Assembly: GCA_003116995.1 (NCBI GenBank)
Contig: BDSL01000096.1
Coordinates: forward strand, 1-64,000
Length of the DNA stretch: 64,000 bases
Direction of reading: 5' to 3'
From: Yamagishiella unicocca
Taxonomy: Eukaryota; Chlorophyta; Chlorophyceae; Chlamydomonadales; Volvocaceae
Shown: positions 22,901-32,781 of the stretch, piece by piece
How positions within the stretch are numbered: position 1 is the first letter of the stretch
How the letters are laid out: every line of letters begins with the position of its first letter
Translations under genes and position numbers: made by a program
Notes under the pieces: model-generated
Told to the model about the DNA's origin: nothing
Databases searched by the model: none
The model's input: the letters and a program-made list of their open reading frames with translations, nothing else

Positions 22901-24837
22901 GATTAAGAGGACGGCGCCGCTGCGGGGACGAAGCGGGCGGCCGAGGAGGGAGTGGTTGTGAGCTTCTGGTCAGTCCGTCTGTGTCCGGGTCTGTGTGCTT
23001 GCCGACCTGCAGGGGGAGCTGACCCACCCGCCCAGAGACCCGCCTCCAACCCGCCTCCAACCCGGCTTTCGGTTTCCCTGAACATCTTGTCGTGGCAGAT
23101 ACCGGCAGATACGCGCTTTGTACGCCACTCCCGCAGCGACCCGTTGCAGTGGTCCAAGCATCTGCCCGCTGACTCACACATCTACCAGATGACTCGCTGC
23201 ACATCTGTAAGCTGACTCGCCACGTCCCAATCAAGAGCCCCCCCGCCCCCCCCCCGGATGCTGGTAACGTCGCCGCAGGGACACGGCCGCGAACCACGCG
23301 GCGGCGGCGGTGGTGGCGGCGGTGGCGGCTCCCGCGAGGCTCAGCGGCGGGAGGACGCTGCGGGCAGCTCGCTGCAGCAGGAGCTGGTGCGCGGGGTGCG
23401 GCGGGGGCTGCTGGCGGCGGCGCGCGGCCTCCTTCCGGGTCGCCTGCAGCTCGGTGAGTCAGCGGGGAGACCAGGAGCGGGAGGGGGGTCGCAAAACAGA
23501 ACCTGCTACTCGACATGGGCGTTGTAGCTGGAGCGGGAGGGTGGGAGGGTGCGGTGGCCCAGCTTGACTGGTGGTGAGGCGGGTGGGTGCATGTGTGGGC
23601 GCGTGGCTGGGGGAAGTTACGCTGGCTGTGGATGAAGTAGCGTGCGAAGGGGGCGGCAGGAAGCGCGCCTGCGTGCGTTTCAGACGTCCGGTCAGGGGTT
23701 CTGTTGCCAGCGTGCGGTTGGACTGTACCGCTGCATGTCGGGCAGTGGTGCGCACACGCCGCGGCGAAGAGTTTTGCGGGCAGAGGGCCCGGGGTGGTGG
23801 AGGGGTTCTGGCGCCCTAAACCCCTCCCCTTTCCTCCATCTGCTGCCGGTTACCAAATCATAAACCCCAGTTCCGCGGGCCCACCTGGGTCCTTCAAAGA
23901 TGCACGTGTTTATTATAGCGGTAAATTAGCACCCGATTTACTACCCTACCCCGGCCCTTACGCCTGGGCCCGCCTCCTCGTCTCCTCCGGGTGAGCTCAG
24001 GCGACACCATTGACGACGGGCTAGACGGCGTCGACGGCCCAGCAGCCGCCCCAGCGGCCGCAGTCGGCGGTGCCGCCGAGGAGCTGGACTTCCGCTCGCG
24101 TACGGCGCTCGCGACGGCGCTGTACGCGTCTGTGTACGGCAGGCGCCGTGCAGAGGGCGGAAGGTGGGTCGCGCGGGGGTGGGCGCTGCGGCGGAGCGGG
24201 TCGGGTCGTATTGGGGCCGGTGACGTCAGACATGCTGGCTGGCGGAGGCGGGGGACCGCACCGGGTTGGGCCTTTGCTTCGTTTGTTCCTTCAAAAAGCA
24301 CCTGCAGCAGCAACACCTGCAGCAGGAGGCCATGTCCCTGCGTTGCCTCCTGCGTATACATGGATGTTGCTGCTCCGCGCCAACCCTACCATCGTCGCCC
24401 TCCGTCCCGTCCTCCCCGTAAGCCGCCGAAGGTCGACATACGACCTTCATCTTTCGTATCCTCACCCAAGTTCTCCAGCATGCATCTCGAAATGTCTTTT
24501 TCCTAAACGGTTTTTCTCGCATCCACGGGTCTTCCTCGAAACCCTCCACGTTCCCCCCACGTACACCTCCCGTGCCCCTCCGGCCCCAGCCCGCCTCCTT
24601 AGGCCCCCACCTTTGTTGCCCGCCTAACCCCGGCACTTCTGCACCCTCCTCCCCAAGCAGCTTCCTCCTCTTTCTCCACCGCCCCTCTGCTCGCCCCCCC
24701 CCAGGGGTGAGGGCCGACTAGGGATCGTGTGGCTGGCGGCGGGTGCGGAGCTCAACTGGGCCTTCTGGACTCTGCACCACAACGGCCGGGTGCCGCCAGT
24801 CAAGCTGGTGCACGAGGACGGCGGCCGCGGCGGCTGA
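10926..24837 (+). CDS. RDR: eukaryotic RNA-dependent RNA polymerase of the RNA-silencing type
   Basis: Enzymes of this family copy aberrant or transposon RNA into dsRNA that Dicer cuts into small RNAs. Exons: 10926-11107, 11571-11670, 11949-12067, 12846-13667, 13912-14148, 14325-14376, 14660-14896, 15588-16043, 16373-16414, 21012-21188, 21666-21722, 22374-22742, 23279-23453, 24001-24163, 24705-24837. They sum to 3321 nt (1106 codons plus stop) with every phase matching. Family landmarks appear in order: GFVFAGRLYRYLVAKD, KLTDGAGRASLDL (the TDGxG motif), AKGMLSPDARLPPRTI, a helical region ending REMQIPLPGSSMALGVPD, LLYRDPEIRPSGVL, VLVMPV, catalytic GGDYDGD, VGSSVGIFHTYWL with AALDAKKH, and a C-terminal TALATALYASVY. 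Oddities: an acidic/Gly-rich insert at about 13318-13500, a Gln/Pro/Ser-rich insert in exon 8, no recognised N-terminal ~300 residues, and uncertain starts for exons 1, 4 and 8. A possible extra 5' exon lies at about 10605-10700. Confidence 0.88.
12320..12485 (+). repeat. purine-only minisatellite in RDR intron 3
   Basis: About 11 copies of a 13-16 bp unit like GACAGGAAGAGGGGG, almost entirely purine on the + strand. It lies between exons 3 and 4 of the RDR gene. Confidence 0.9.
15346..15540 (+). repeat. 19-bp minisatellite in RDR intron 7
   Basis: About ten near-perfect copies of GCTGTGCCCTATGTTTGGT, differing mainly by C/A at one position, just upstream of the exon that carries the catalytic motif. 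The unit is open in all frames and yields spurious ORFs. Confidence 0.95.
15753..15767 (+). other. RDR: RDR catalytic DYDGD motif
   Basis: GAC TAC GAC GGG GAC encodes the DxDGD triad of aspartates that holds the catalytic metal in cellular RdRPs of the double-psi beta-barrel fold. It is preceded by Gly-Gly and followed by IFHVITHE, as expected. All three aspartates are intact, so the gene could encode an active polymerase. Plant RDR1/2/6 use DLDGD and RDR3-5 use DFDGD; the aromatic Tyr here is closer to the second type. Confidence 0.9.
16662..16666 (-). terminator. Pol III terminator of tRNA-Gln
   Basis: A T5 run on the minus strand begins 5 nt after the tRNA 3' end, as expected for RNA polymerase III termination. 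Confidence 0.7.
16671..16742 (-). tRNA. trnQ-CUG: tRNA-Gln (anticodon CUG)
   Basis: The minus strand folds into a full 72-nt cloverleaf. The acceptor pairs GGTCCCG with CGGGACC. The D arm is TGGTCTAGTGGTTAGGACA and contains the A box. The anticodon loop is CTCTGAA with anticodon CTG, reading CAG. The T arm is CCGAG-TTCAAGT-CTCGG and contains the B box. There is no intron and no encoded CCA. It lies antisense inside the ninth intron of the RDR gene, 257 bp after exon 9, and its 5' end is less than about 80 bp from the start of recognisable LINE sequence. Confidence 0.95.
16778..20304 (+). pseudogene. LINE reverse transcriptase ORF2 (N-terminally truncated, one frameshift)
   Basis: Non-LTR reverse transcriptase. 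The order is: motif 0/1 with KPGTSPGWDGIPVDLLR, YRPITLLCTDYRILAKVLANRL, LIAFLDFAKAYDTIDRSFL, RAGVRQGCPLAPLLY, and the catalytic FADD (codons 17552-17563). After NPSKVELLW comes an Ala/Pro-rich insert of about 250 residues (17690-18470), then the thumb and C-terminal region resume (LGIPFTNP, WASRMSEARRRL), and a Cys/His cluster at about 19878-19955 (CxC...H...C) resembles the zf-RVT domain. Frame changes at the C7 run 19105-19111, where one more C would make a single ORF to 20304. No endonuclease domain. Apart from the truncation and one indel, nothing is broken. Confidence 0.9.
20359..20475 (+). repeat. LINE 3'-UTR block, first copy (spliced form)
   Basis: The sequence TTTGCTGGTTCGAGATACGA through GGGCAG (ends 20398) joins directly to TGCTTTCCCGCCGGGATAAG and runs into a CT microsatellite. 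This matches the second copy with its 148-bp interior removed exactly at a GT...AG pair. Confidence 0.9.
20474..20757 (+). repeat. LINE 3'-UTR block, second copy with a 148-bp intron-like insert (20515-20662)
   Basis: This copy repeats the same left part up to GGGCAG (20514). It then has GTGAGCCAATGG...CTCTTCCGCAG (20515-20662), then TGCTTTCCCGCCGGGATAAG and CT repeats. The insert begins with a strong 5' splice site and ends with a pyrimidine-rich 3' splice site. It is absent at the base from the first copy. Confidence 0.9.
20776..21011 (+). other. tail of RDR intron 9 downstream of the LINE
   Basis: Nothing recognisable except the tandem AAGTAACAAGTAACAAG at about 20819-20836. The RDR acceptor GTCCGAGCAG ends at 21011. 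Confidence 0.5.
22717..22835 (+). repeat. tandem duplication of an RDR exon end and its 5' splice site
   Basis: GGCCGTGGAGGGACTACCTG plus GATCAGGTGGG occurs at 22717 and again 89 bp downstream at 22806. Each copy carries the end of exon 12 and a usable GTGGG donor. GGGGGCGCAGGTGGGT words fill the gap. Confidence 0.9.
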
Positions 24838-27780
24838 TCCCAGCTCCCCCTAAAACTGCGGACGGAAACGGGAAGGCAGGGAAAGTCCGTGGACTAGGAA
24901 GCCGAGTAAGAAAGCGTTTGGTACACACGCATGGAGAACTTGGTGGAGGAGACGAAAACCGTAGGTCGGATGTCGAACCCCGGAGAGGGACAGGGAAAGG
25001 GGCTGCTGCAAGGGCTGCAAGCGGCTGCGCTGGACTGCGGTCGGTGAGGCGGCTGTGGCTCCCCACAGCGTCATCGGCCTTTCGATCGATGAATAATGCG
25101 TTGCGGGCGGGTTAGCGCGGCGGGATGGGCGCGACCGAACCCCAGACTCATGTTGTTACAACGCCCGTGAGGTCGTTCGCGTGCATCCTGGCGGGCGGGC
25201 GGCAGAGCAGCGCCCACTCACATGTTGTTGCTTGGTTGTCATAATGTTGTCATAACTTTATTCATGTCGTTGAATCCTGCGAGTAAGGCGGCGTGCATCA
25301 ACCGGGCGAGCGAGCCAGCCTCCCGTTCATCAGCGGCGGCAGCTGTGTTGTTCCATTTTACCGTCCCACGTCGCAGTCCGCGTTTTTACGCGGCTTTTAG
25401 TTGGTTACGTGTACCCTGGTAAGGTCTGTTGCAGCTCTGGCGGCGGCGGTGTCTGCTGCTGCCCTCGTAACTCCGTCCTCTGGACCAGAGCAGCAGGCAG
25501 CCGTAGGCAGTAGCTGACAGAAGCTGGCAGCTTGCAACCGGCAGTTGGGAAGAGATGCTGAGAGGTGTTGAGAGATGTTGAGAGAGGTTGAGAGATGTTG
25601 AGGTGAGATGTTGAGGTGTGTTGCGGACACGCCTGAATGGAGCAATAGCAGCGGCGTGCAGCGGTGCACAGCAGTGCTTCCTAGCTCCTGCCGCTGTAGC
25701 CAAAAGCCGCCCAGGTAGCAGTTTCGGTCTTCACTCAGGCCTCTTGAAGCTGTTGGACTGGGCTAGCTGCCCAATGGCGTGTGGGTGTACGGCAGTTACT
25801 AGGTACCATCTCCCTGATGCTAGATCCCTGGTGCTAGGTCGCTGGTGTGGTAGTGCCCTCGGGCGGCACTGCATTCACAGCCGCTGCATGCTCCCGGCGG
25901 TGAGGAGTCGTTGTTTTGGGCCCACCTAAAAGGCAGTTTATGGCGCAAGGGAAGCAAGCGCCTATTCGGGCAGATCGTACGAGCCCGGGGGGGAATGAGC
26001 GGCGGTGTAGGTTTTCGTCAGTACATCTAAGAGTAGGCCATACGGTATTCTGAAATCTAGGGTCGCTTAGTTTCAGGGGGGCATACTTCACTCGGAACAG
26101 TGCCGCGTTCTCTGAGCTCATGCTGGAACAACGCATTACAATTGTTTTCTTGCAGTTATTCACTTTACAGTTATTTTCTTATCGCTCCTCACTGCCTTAT
26201 TACGTTACAGCAGATAACACACACGAGGCCAGTCGGTGGCCGCCGAAGTTCGTCAGAGAAGCCCCGAAGCCCCCCGTGGGAGGCCACGCTACGACCGGCG
26301 CTCAGATCCCAATCGCCTCCTCACAACAAGTCCCACACCAACGAAACCCGCCCGTTATAAAATTGCACCAGTGGCCGACTGTGCTGCTGTTACTTAGGCC
26401 GGTATCAGAGCGGGGGGGAGTTTTTGCCTTGACCTCTGGTTCCCTTTCCCCCATTTTACCGCCTGGGACCGGTTTTTTTCTGCTTCAGGGAACCAGAGGA
26501 TGCACACGTGTGCGTTGGCGAGCTCGCCGCTGTGTCGGGTCGCGGCAAGCTCGCGGGTCGTTGTTTTTGAGATGGCCACGCGTTGTGTCGTGGTTGTGGT
26601 GGTCATTCCGCTTCGGGATGTGCTCTGCTGCTGGCATCGCAGTTTGGAATGCTGGGCAGAGAGCGTTTGGCCGCTGTCCGGCGGTGAGAGTAGCACAAAG
26701 CGTGAAGACGGCGCACTTTCGCCGGCTGGTTCTCAATGGCGGCACCGTTAACCATTTTTCTAGTACCATCCAAGCGCGGGTTTGCGTGGACGACGGCGTT
26801 TGTAGTTGTTGTCGCGACACAGTCCTGGCAACGGCAATCCTCGTATGCAGGCAATATGGCCGACGACAGGCCGTTCGAGATGCGTTATGATGATGGAAGT
26901 GTTAAGCGGCGTGGTTAACCTAGCTGCATGACTGCCACTGCTCGGAGTGCACGTCAGGGGCTGGTTCGAGAATGAGTCCGAGTTCAGCCCAGCATCCCGG
27001 TCCTGCCTTGATGCGCAAGGGCCAGACTTCACGAGAAGTAGCTCACTGTATACGTTACACAACTGTGGGTTCGATTCCAGGCAGTCGCGGACTGCCTGGC
27101 ACAGGGACAACACGGTCCCTTAGCACCGGCGCATCGCAACGCTCGTACGGCAATAACGGATCCACTTCGACACTGCAGTCCACGCACTTAGAACCGTGAC
27201 TACAGCTAAGTGACTACACTGTGTCAATCACGCACTGTGTCACGACATTGTAGTGGAAATCGAGAGGGTGATATTCTTGCGTGCCATACCGCAGCTGACT
27301 AACAAGGGAGAATTACGGGGGCTACGGCTGCATCGATCTGCATTCTGTACGAAACGTACGGCACGCGTGCGGCGGGAAGAGCAAGGCTGCAGCAGCGCAG
27401 CTCGCGTGCTGGTCCTTGTTGTGCTGTGCAACCCGATGCGCCCAGGCGGACTGGACTGCTTGATCTACGTCATCTCTTGCAAGGGCCGTCCCAGCCCGTT
27501 GGCGCCGCCCCTTGCTTCCACAGCCGGCTGCCCCCGGGCGGCTACAAGATGTTGCGTGTCATTTCATGGCGCGTGTCGTGGCGCTGACAGGAATACCAGC
27601 GTCGGGCGGCGGTGGGGGCCGCCGCTCCAACCTCGCCCCGCAGCGGCCACGGTTGCGGCGGCAGTAGCGACGACGGCGGCCGGGCTGGGAGCGGTGGTGG
27701 CGGCGGTCAGCCGGGGCGGCGCCAGCGTTCGGCGCACACCGCGCAGTCCGGGCCGCCACCAGCTGCAGCCTCCTGCCAGC
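24838..27780. other. gene-poor stretch between RDR and the protease remnant
   Basis: Presumably starts with the RDR 3' UTR. A short repeat of GAGAGATGTTGAG words lies at 25548-25620. ORFs here lack splice or family support. A tRNA-promoter-like B box with a hairpin sits at 27068-27099 and is reported separately. Confidence 0.4.
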
Positions 27781-27787
27781 AGCCTAC

Positions 27788-28182
27788 TTGCAGCATTCGG
27801 CTGGTCCGCCAGCTTGCAGCACTGGCGGCGGCGGCAGCTTCTGTCCCGTGGCGCCGTACAGGGTCTTCGCCTTCAACCAGACCCTCAGCGGCCGGGGACC
27901 GGCGACGGTTGGAGTGTACGGTGATGTACGACGGTGGACGCTGCCGTGCCGTATGCACACCCCGGACTGCGTCCTCACACGTGACCTGATCCTTGTCCCC
28001 ATCAACCACCGCAACACGCACTGGTGCCTCGCCGCCATCTGGCCGCACCGCCACATGCTGCAGTACTGGGCGGCGCCGCCGGCACCGCGGACTGGGTGCT
28101 CGATACCCTGCTGCGGTGGGTGCTGAAGGACGCATCACCCTACAACTACATCAACCGAACACATCTGTTCCCCAGCTGAGTT
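27788..28182 (+). pseudogene. Ulp1/SENP-like C48 cysteine protease fragment
   Basis: The frame from 27788 contains LILVPINHRNTHWCLAAIW, which matches the Ulp1/SENP core (the 'iPvn..HW' strand with the catalytic histidine). In another frame, WVLDTLLRWVLKDASPYNYI continues as the next helix and stops at 28177, so there is a frame change near 28070. The catalytic Gln and Cys-Gly box was not found. C48 domains are common in DNA transposons and as SUMO proteases; the isolated, frame-shifted state suggests a transposon relic. Confidence 0.55.
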
Positions 28183-28762
28183 TCTCGGTGCAGAAATGGC
28201 GACCCTGCCGCCGTGTTCTCACGCGGGGCCAAAACGGCGCCACGAACCAGCCAAATATGTACGTCTGCATCCATTACAGGAGGTTCCGGCCGGTTCCAGC
28301 CTTAAAACGCCGGCAGTGTCAGGTCTGGTAGGCGGCCAAATGGGGGGCCATGCTATGCTACTGCCCAAAATTGTTTCCTAGGCGTCAAGTTCAGCTCGTC
28401 TAGCGGCCAGGAGCGGCCTCTCTACGCATGAAGCTCCACGCGCGCCTTGCGAATGGCTGAGTGCAACGGCAGCGCGCGGTTAACCTGCCTCGTACAGCAG
28501 CCTGGGCATGGGCTGAGGGCCGAATGGGCAGTGCCATGGCATTCTATGTGGCACATTATGTTCCTGTTAAGCCCCGTCAGAGCCGCTGACATCGACACCG
28601 CATCGGTGGTTGGCCAAAGGTGGTTGGCTCGGGATCCCAAAATCTTGGCCCGCTCTGTCTTGGCCTAACATTTCATGGCGTGCTCGGTGTATATGGAACT
28701 CCTTACTTTGACACTGTGCTGTCCTGTTATCTAGATCACGAAATCTTCGTCCTGTCTTCGCA

Positions 28763-31383
28763 ATGAATACCCTTCCGCGACAAAATTTAGGACCCACCTT
28801 GCAACAGGGCTGGTCTAGGCCCTGCTCTTTCAATCTTTTGAGGTTACGTGGCAAGAGGCTCCTGCCAGAAGTCCCACAAGGGCCTGGCGAGGATACTCGT
28901 CCCATCCACGCGGGCATCCAGCGAAGCGTAAGCTGCAAAGCCACGCAGAGCGCAGCTGCAGCTGTTAAACCATGCTGCCAAGCCGCTGCGGCTGCTGCAG
29001 CAGCGACTGCAGTATCTGCTCCTGCGACGTTGCCTGAGGCGGTCATCCTTACTGTGGTGGCCTCAACAGCGTACACCGCGCTGTGCTTCATCGCGGTGCG
29101 TAAATATATCGTTTCAGCTGCAAATTCTGCCAATCATTTCTAGTTAGCCGTGCGCATGAACGACCCAGCGGGCCTGGCTGCGCTACTGGTGCAGATGGCG
29201 CTCTTTCCGCGCAAGTCTGCCGGCGTCTTCTCGTCAGTGTGGCCATTTGTTCCGCTGGCGCTGGCATACCTGGGGTTGCTCGCGTTGTCATGGTCACCGG
29301 ACACGCTCAGCATCATGATGCCGGGTAGCCTTCAGGAGGGGCTCTCAGGTGAATTTGGGGCACGTTTGCGACACTTGGACAAAGTGCGTGCTTGAGCAAG
29401 CTGCGAAGCGTTGACTTCCCATTTGGGTCTGTGCGGTGTCAGGGTGGAGACAGGTGCGGCGGGTTACAAAGGTCGGTTCAGACCCTCGCCGTTCTTCGGG
29501 GCCTGGGGTGACGAGTAACGTGCGGGGAATGCCCAAAGGTCGACCTTGCGAATGCGCGCCGCCGTCCATGAAAGCTTAGACTCGTCGTCACACATTGCCG
29601 AGCGCTCTGGTTCTCCTGACAGTGGAAGACCGGAAATAACCACAGCGCGGGCAGTACATGTGCATTGCAACGGGCTGTTGACGCGCCAGCGCCCCTGGTG
29701 CCGCACGCTCACGCCGTGTCACTTGAATAAAACGCCCACATTGCTGGGCCAGCGTCCTCGCCTCCCAATGCGGTCAAGCTGCCTAGCCCACACACGGAAT
29801 TCCTCTCACACCCAACGCTACCCCCTCCCACTGCATCGCATGTTATCACCCGCAAGCCCCGCTCTCTGAACCCTCTGAACCCTCTGAGCCCTCTGGCCCC
29901 TCTGACCCCCGCCGTGTCCTGCCGTCGCCTCCCCCCCCAGGCGGCTTCAACCCGCAGTTCTTCCCCCGCCTGGAAGGCATCTCAGCGCTGTTCGGGCGAG
30001 TGGGAGTCACCGCCTCCTGGCTGGTGCACGTGTTGGTCATCAACCTGTTTGCGGGGAGGTGGTGCCTACTGGAGGGTGAGCGGGGAAGTGGCGGTGGTGA
30101 GAAGACACGGTTACATGGCATAGGAGACTGAAGCGGTGTGTATGTGTGGCGAGAAGCGGATGGAGGAGATAGGATGTGTGTGGGGGGATTGCCTGCTGGA
30201 GGGTAAGCGAGGGGCTACGGCGCGGTGGCGCTCGAATGGTAGCACTGCTGGGTGACATGTGGACGCTAGGAGATCGATTTTTGCGGACTATCCGGGAGCA
30301 GCAGCGGCTGGGGCCGCACTGGGGAGTCGAGTGTTGGAATTGGTCGGTGCACATTGGGGGCGCAAGGGTAGGGGGAGGGTCGGGTGGCCTCGCCTGGTGC
30401 CGGCATGCCGTCGTCAAGGCCCCGGCAGGTAGATGGGCGGCGACAGACGGCCGGCGGAGCGACGCGGGTAGACGTGTGGCAAAGGGATGCCGTGTTGCCG
30501 CCGCCGCCGCACCAAGCCATGTGGGCCATCATTGGCCACGCGGGACCAACGGCGCGGCACGGGTGGAAAAGTAGCGGGGTGGTCGCAGGACCCTGCAGAC
30601 TTGGAGCGACCTGCCCCCACCGTACACGTCTGAAGTGCGCTGCCGGTGCGCCCACCGGCCCTCCGACACCCTGGCACAACCGGCCCTCCGACACCCTGGC
30701 ACAACCGGCCCTCCGACACCCTGGCACAACCGGCCCTCCGACACCCTGGCACAACCGGCCCTCCGACACCCTGGCACAACCGGCCCTCCGACACCCTGGC
30801 ACAACCGGCCCTCCGATACCCTGGCACAACCGGCCCTCCGATACCCTGGCACAACCGGCCCTCCGATACCCTGGCACAATCCGCCTAATCGCGTCCGCGC
30901 ACGCTTCTCCTCCCGTCCGGCCATCGTCCCCGGCCCCCCAGGCCTCCGGCAGGGCATCCCCACCGCCCACAGTGTCCTGATGTGCTCCGTCTTCGGGCCG
31001 CTGGGGCTGCTATGTCACTTCGCGACGAAGGTAAGGGGCCGGACAGCCCGGCGGGGGGTTGGTTTGGAATCCCGTGGAAGGGCGTGGACGTGAACACCTG
31101 TCTCGTGCCAGCCTCCGTCCACAGAAGCGTCTACAACGCTGCATTTCAGCTGCTTGTATCAATCACTCCCTGTTTTGTGGCTGTGCAGCTCAGAAAGTCC
31201 GACGCCTCGTCCCCTGTAGGCTCTGAGCACAGTGGTGCCCTCGCTGAAGGAGGAGGAGCACGCAGTCACATTAAAAAGCGAGCAGGGCTCAATTACCATC
31301 CTGCCGTACTCTCAGGCTTGAGTCCCACGTTTTTACGGGTTAGGCTTATCCCTGAACGACTCGGCCATGAAGTTGTGGGGTGA
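28763..31383 (+). CDS. ABA4: ABA4-like DUF4281 membrane protein (neoxanthin-synthase family)
   Basis: Arabidopsis ABA4 is a plastid-envelope/thylakoid membrane protein needed to make neoxanthin from violaxanthin. Exons 28763-29095, 29144-29348, 29941-30075, 30942-31030 and 31189-31383 are phase-consistent (318 residues). Residues 1 to about 85 are Arg/Ser/Ala/Gln-rich with no acidic cluster, fitting a chloroplast transit peptide. Membrane segments follow: LTVVASTAYTALCFIA, FVPLALAYLGLLALSW, TASWLVHVLVINLFAGRW and HSVLMCSVFGPLGLLCHFAT. The SWSPDTL, WLVHxLxxxLFAxR and HSVxxCxxFGPLG motifs match the DUF4281 pattern. The last exon is the least certain; a short readthrough from exon 4 is an alternative. 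Intron 3 holds a 25-bp minisatellite. Confidence 0.8.
30657..30881 (+). repeat. 25-bp minisatellite, 9 copies, in ABA4-like intron 3
   Basis: Nine copies of GGCCCTCCGACACCCTGGCA plus CAACC, with a C-to-T change shared by the last three copies. Open in several frames on both strands, which creates false ORFs. Confidence 0.97.
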
Positions 31384-32158
31384 ATAGCTGTTCCTATGGT
31401 GTACAGGGTATATGGCTGTTTCTATGGTCGAGATTTTTGTGGCTTCTTAACTTCGGAACTAGGTGCCATGGAGCGAGAGCTTCAGTACGGTTTGAACGCG
31501 GGAGGATGTGCACAGCTTGACGTGTACTGAGATGCGCCGAGCAGTGCGAACGCAAACCGTCCCCCAGATCGGAGCCCTCTCTGCTGATTAGGTGCGCTCT
31601 TAAGTTTCATTCTGGACAGTATAATACTATTACCTCATGTGAATGATGTTCATATGCTGATGGGTGGCGTGGATTGTTACGTCCGCACAATTTTTTGACG
31701 GATCCGTAAGTTGGGAGTGCGGCCTGGGGCAAGAGGGCCAACATTCCGGCGTAGCTGTGCGAGGGCGGGCTGTAATTCCCCGCCACATTTCGACAGAAAC
31801 AGCCATCATGAGGCATCGGACAACATAAAGAGCGACAGCCAGGCCGCCACTGTCGGCTGCTGGTCCGTCCCGATTGTCCCCCATGTCACGCCGTTCAATG
31901 CGACCTCGTGCGCTGCCGCTGCTGGTTGCTAAGGAGCCGCTGCTGCCGGTTTGTAATGATCCACGAAGCGGTGAAGCTACACCACAATGCATGTGTGCAT
32001 TCGGCACCCGCCCAGGGCCCACGGGTCAACGTGGTACACCGCGCCCATTGCTGCTGCCGCAGCGCCTGCCGCTGAGTGCCTCAGATCTCCAGGGGCGTAC
32101 GTGCACGGTGGTGTGGTCCATACGCATTCAGCAGGAGGGCAAAGAGCCTACAGACGCG
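31384..32158. other. intergenic between convergent ABA4-like and RPL29 genes
   Basis: No exon supported. Probably holds the ABA4-like 3' UTR. Confidence 0.4.
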
Positions 32159-32163
32159 TTACA
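32159..32163 (-). promoter_or_regulatory. TGTAA poly(A) signal of RPL29
   Basis: TGTAA on the minus strand, about 70 nt beyond the RPL29 stop, the usual volvocalean poly(A) signal. Confidence 0.65.
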
Positions 32164-32230
32164 CAGGCGCCGTACAGCCACAGCGGGCTAAAGCCAGCCT
32201 CCGGCACTCCACCAGCACCCTCATGGCTGC

Positions 32231-32781
32231 TTACTCGACCTTCTTGTTGTGCTTCTTGGAGTACCTCTGCAGCACCGCACATGGCCCATCCGAAATCAGA
32301 GACAGCGACTGGCACCCAAGGGGCTTCCGATGCCTCGCACCAAGTCCTTGCCCTCCCTGCAAACCCGAAAGCACGCACCTGGTTGCGCAGGAACTTAGGG
32401 TCCATCTGCATGCACACAATGAAGTGTTTATCAGCAATGTACCTCGCAGTGCAGATTGCGCGGACGCCAAGGTCGCTTCAGAAAGCGGCACCCCTCAGGA
32501 CATTCAGATAAACACCCTATGAACAACTATCTAAGAGCATGTCGTATGGAATCCAGGGCCCTAGTGTGTGCGCCGGGGTCCCAGCGGCGGCAGCTCACCC
32601 CCTTGCGCGACTGGAACGTCTGCTTCTGGGGCCTCTTAATGCCGTTCCTGTCAATATAAAACACCAAAAGTCAGATGACCGTCTTGGAAAGCTGCCATGC
32701 TCTATCGAAAGCCCGCATCAGTCCCTGCCTGTGCGCCTTTTTGTTCTGGTTGTGCGCCGTGTGGTTCTTGGACTTGGACAT
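32231..32781 (-). CDS. RPL29: 60S ribosomal protein L29 (eL29)
   Basis: Exons on the minus strand: 32781-32729, 32647-32599, 32405-32379 and 32266-32231; total 165 nt, 54 residues. The product reads MSKSKNHTAHNQNKKAHR, NGIKRPQKQTFQSRKG, MDPKFLRNQ, RYSKKHNKKVE across the four exons. This is the textbook eL29 signature: a very basic small protein of the large ribosomal subunit. Length fits the short plant/algal forms. Intron 1 uses a GC donor (CACAG|GCAGGG) and an AG acceptor; the other introns are GT-AG. A TGTAA signal follows the stop. The small exons and short ORF make it easy to miss by ORF scanning. Confidence 0.95.

Noticed and set aside
30657..30881. CRISPR-like direct repeats
   Set aside because: Units are contiguous without spacers, so these and the other arrays are minisatellites; the genome is eukaryotic.
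30266..31093. Several 140-230 codon ORFs on both strands
   Set aside because: Produced by the 25-bp repeat; the true coding parts here are ABA4-like exon 4 and the intron around it.
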